Assembly: GCA_964493785.1 (NCBI GenBank)
Contig: CAZBPM010000009.1
Span: forward strand, 70,114-134,113
DNA from: Hyphomicrobium_A sp964493785
Lineage (GTDB): Bacteria; Pseudomonadota; Alphaproteobacteria; Rhizobiales; Hyphomicrobiaceae
Length of the DNA: 64,000 bases
Direction: 5' to 3'
The notes under the pieces are model-generated. The model saw only the letters and a list, made by a program, of their open reading frames with translations, had not been told where the DNA came from and did no database searches. Below are positions 62,040 through 64,000 of the stretch, in pieces; position 1 is the first letter of the stretch; every line of letters starts with the position of its first letter. A program made the position numbers and the translations under genes.

Positions 62040-63163
62040 CCTCGCTGCGGACCTATCTCGACCACAATGCTTCATCGCCGCTGCGCCCTGCCGCGCGCGC
62101 TGCGATGATTGCCGCGTGCGACGTTGCTGGCAACCCGTCCTCGGTACACGCCGAAGGCCGCCGCGCACGTGCGATCATCGAGACGGCCCGCGAGCAGGTT
62201 GCAGCGCTCGTCGGCGCGAAGGCCAGCGAGATCGTTTTCGTGAGTGGCGCCACCGAGGCCAACAACACGGTTATGGCAGCCGGCTGGAAGGCCATCTGCG
62301 TTTCTGCCATCGAGCATGACTCGGTCCTCGCCCCCGCCCGCGCCTGCGGTGCCAAGGTCATCGCCCTACCGGCGGGCCAGGATGGCGTCGTCGAGTTGCC
62401 CGCCGTGGCGGACGCGCTCGCGAAGGCAACAGCTGGAGGCGGCCGTACCCTGCTCAGCGTCATGATCGCGAACAACGAAACAGGCGTTGTCCAGCCGGTG
62501 TCCGAAGCCGCCGAGCTTGCACGCACGCACGGGGTCGCCCTGCATGTCGACGCCGTCCAGGGCCCGGGCCGCCTGCCCGTCGATTTCTCTTTGCTTGGAG
62601 CCGACACGCTCACCTTCTCCTCCCACAAGCTCGGCGGTCCGCGAGGCGTCGGCGCTCTCGTAATCCGCGACGGCGTCAGCCTGCCCGCGCTCGTCAAGGG
62701 TGGTGGCCAGGAGCGTCGCCGCCGCGGCGGTACGGAGAATGTTGCCGGCATCGCAGGCTTCGGCGCGGCTGCCGCAGAGGTCGCAAGCGAGCATGACACA
62801 ATGCGCCGGATCTCCGCATTGCGTGATCGCCTGGAAGCCGGCGTCGTGGCGGCAACGCCCGACGCGGTCATCATCGGCCGCAGTGCGCAGCGCATCGGCA
62901 ATACCTCCTGCATCGCGTTGCCGGGTAAGTCCGCGGAGACACTGGTCATCCGCATGGACATGGAGGGCATCGCCGTGAGCGCCGGTGCCGCCTGCTCGTC
63001 AGGCAAGGTGGGCGCCAACCCAGTGATCATGGCCATGGGGCTAGGTGAAGCTGTCGCTCGTTCGGCGCTGCGCGTCAGCCTCGGACCGGAGACGAAAGAA
63101 GAAGACACCGCCGCGTTCCTCGCGGCTTGGCAGAAAGTTTCAAGCGCAGCTCTGGCTGCGTGA
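62036..63163 (+). CDS. Cysteine desulfurase (IscS/NifS-like)
   Basis: PLP-dependent class I cysteine desulfurase of 375 residues, supplying sulfur for Fe-S cluster assembly. N-terminal YLDHNASSPLRP is typical. PLP-binding Lys198 is in TFSSHKLGG, and catalytic Cys320 is in SAGAACSSGKVG. Other motifs are FVSGATEANNTV and IANNETGVVQP. It is coupled to the Rrf2 regulator and precedes sufB, the standard alphaproteobacterial suf order. Confidence 0.95.
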   Translation: MTSLRTYLDHNASSPLRPAARAAMIAACDVAGNPSSVHAEGRRARAIIETAREQVAALVGAKASEIVFVSGATEANNTVMAAGWKAICVSAIEHDSVLAPARACGAKVIALPAGQDGVVELPAVADALAKATAGGGRTLLSVMIANNETGVVQPVSEAAELARTHGVALHVDAVQGPGRLPVDFSLLGADTLTFSSHKLGGPRGVGALVIRDGVSLPALVKGGGQERRRRGGTENVAGIAGFGAAAAEVASEHDTMRRISALRDRLEAGVVAATPDAVIIGRSAQRIGNTSCIALPGKSAETLVIRMDMEGIAVSAGAACSSGKVGANPVIMAMGLGEAVARSALRVSLGPETKEEDTAAFLAAWQKVSSAALAA

Positions 63164-63193
63164 GCCGAGAATTGAGACGTTGAAAGGGTAGTT

Positions 63194-64000
<807 letters not shown>

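Overview
The window is a GC-rich alphaproteobacterial chromosome segment, most likely from the Hyphomicrobiales (Hyphomicrobium-like lineages fit; this is inference from gene content, since no rRNA or species marker is present). Supporting signs are the MoxR/DUF58/DUF4159 operon divergent from a DUF1285 gene, the usg gene, DUF2147 proteins, a bactofilin, a LexA box of the alphaproteobacterial direct-repeat type, and a suf operon starting with an Rrf2/IscR regulator and a cysteine desulfurase. No tRNA, rRNA, CRISPR array, insertion sequence or prophage was recognised.

Positions 1-1768 hold an RND efflux pair (permease cut by the window edge, plus membrane fusion lipoprotein). Positions 1968-16408 form a loose surface-polysaccharide island: a Wzy/WaaL-like membrane protein, a priming sugar transferase, a nucleotide-sugar epimerase-type protein, a six-helix membrane protein resembling an ABC exporter without its ATPase, a KpsS-like protein, GT2, GT4 and GT25 glycosyltransferases and a sulfotransferase. 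It is interrupted by lhgO-like, Old Yellow Enzyme and mismatch glycosylase genes. In front of the Old Yellow Enzyme gene lie a 25-codon ORF with an exceptionally strong Shine-Dalgarno sequence, a GC-rich hairpin and a perfect 16-bp palindrome.

Positions 16436-31110 are mostly housekeeping and envelope genes: UBP zinc finger, SYLF protein, TPR/SPOR lipoprotein, Tat-exported M16 peptidase, GNAT, ABC-F, EF-hand protein and a two-gene secreted unit of unknown function. This part also has a TPP riboswitch that leads a phosphodiester glycosidase-thiC operon, and a fusion of a zinc phospholipase C-like domain with DUF4332. Positions 31280-39054 are the MoxR-DUF58-DUF4159 operon with its divergent DUF1285 gene. 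Positions 39041-46590 contain usg, a frameshifted MarC gene, small secreted proteins (two sharing a C-terminal WWxRYxAC motif), GNAT, two DUF2147 proteins and an M48 protease.

Positions 46933-50657 encode an SbcD/SbcC-like (YhaO/YhaN-like) nuclease pair, with a consensus LexA box just upstream of the first gene. This suggests SOS control. The rest has a bactofilin and peroxiredoxin, a large AsmA/YhdP-like protein, an outer-membrane beta-barrel, tyrS divergent from anmK, an M28 peptidase, an alpha/beta hydrolase, and the start of the suf Fe-S operon (Rrf2/IscR regulator, cysteine desulfurase, partial sufB).
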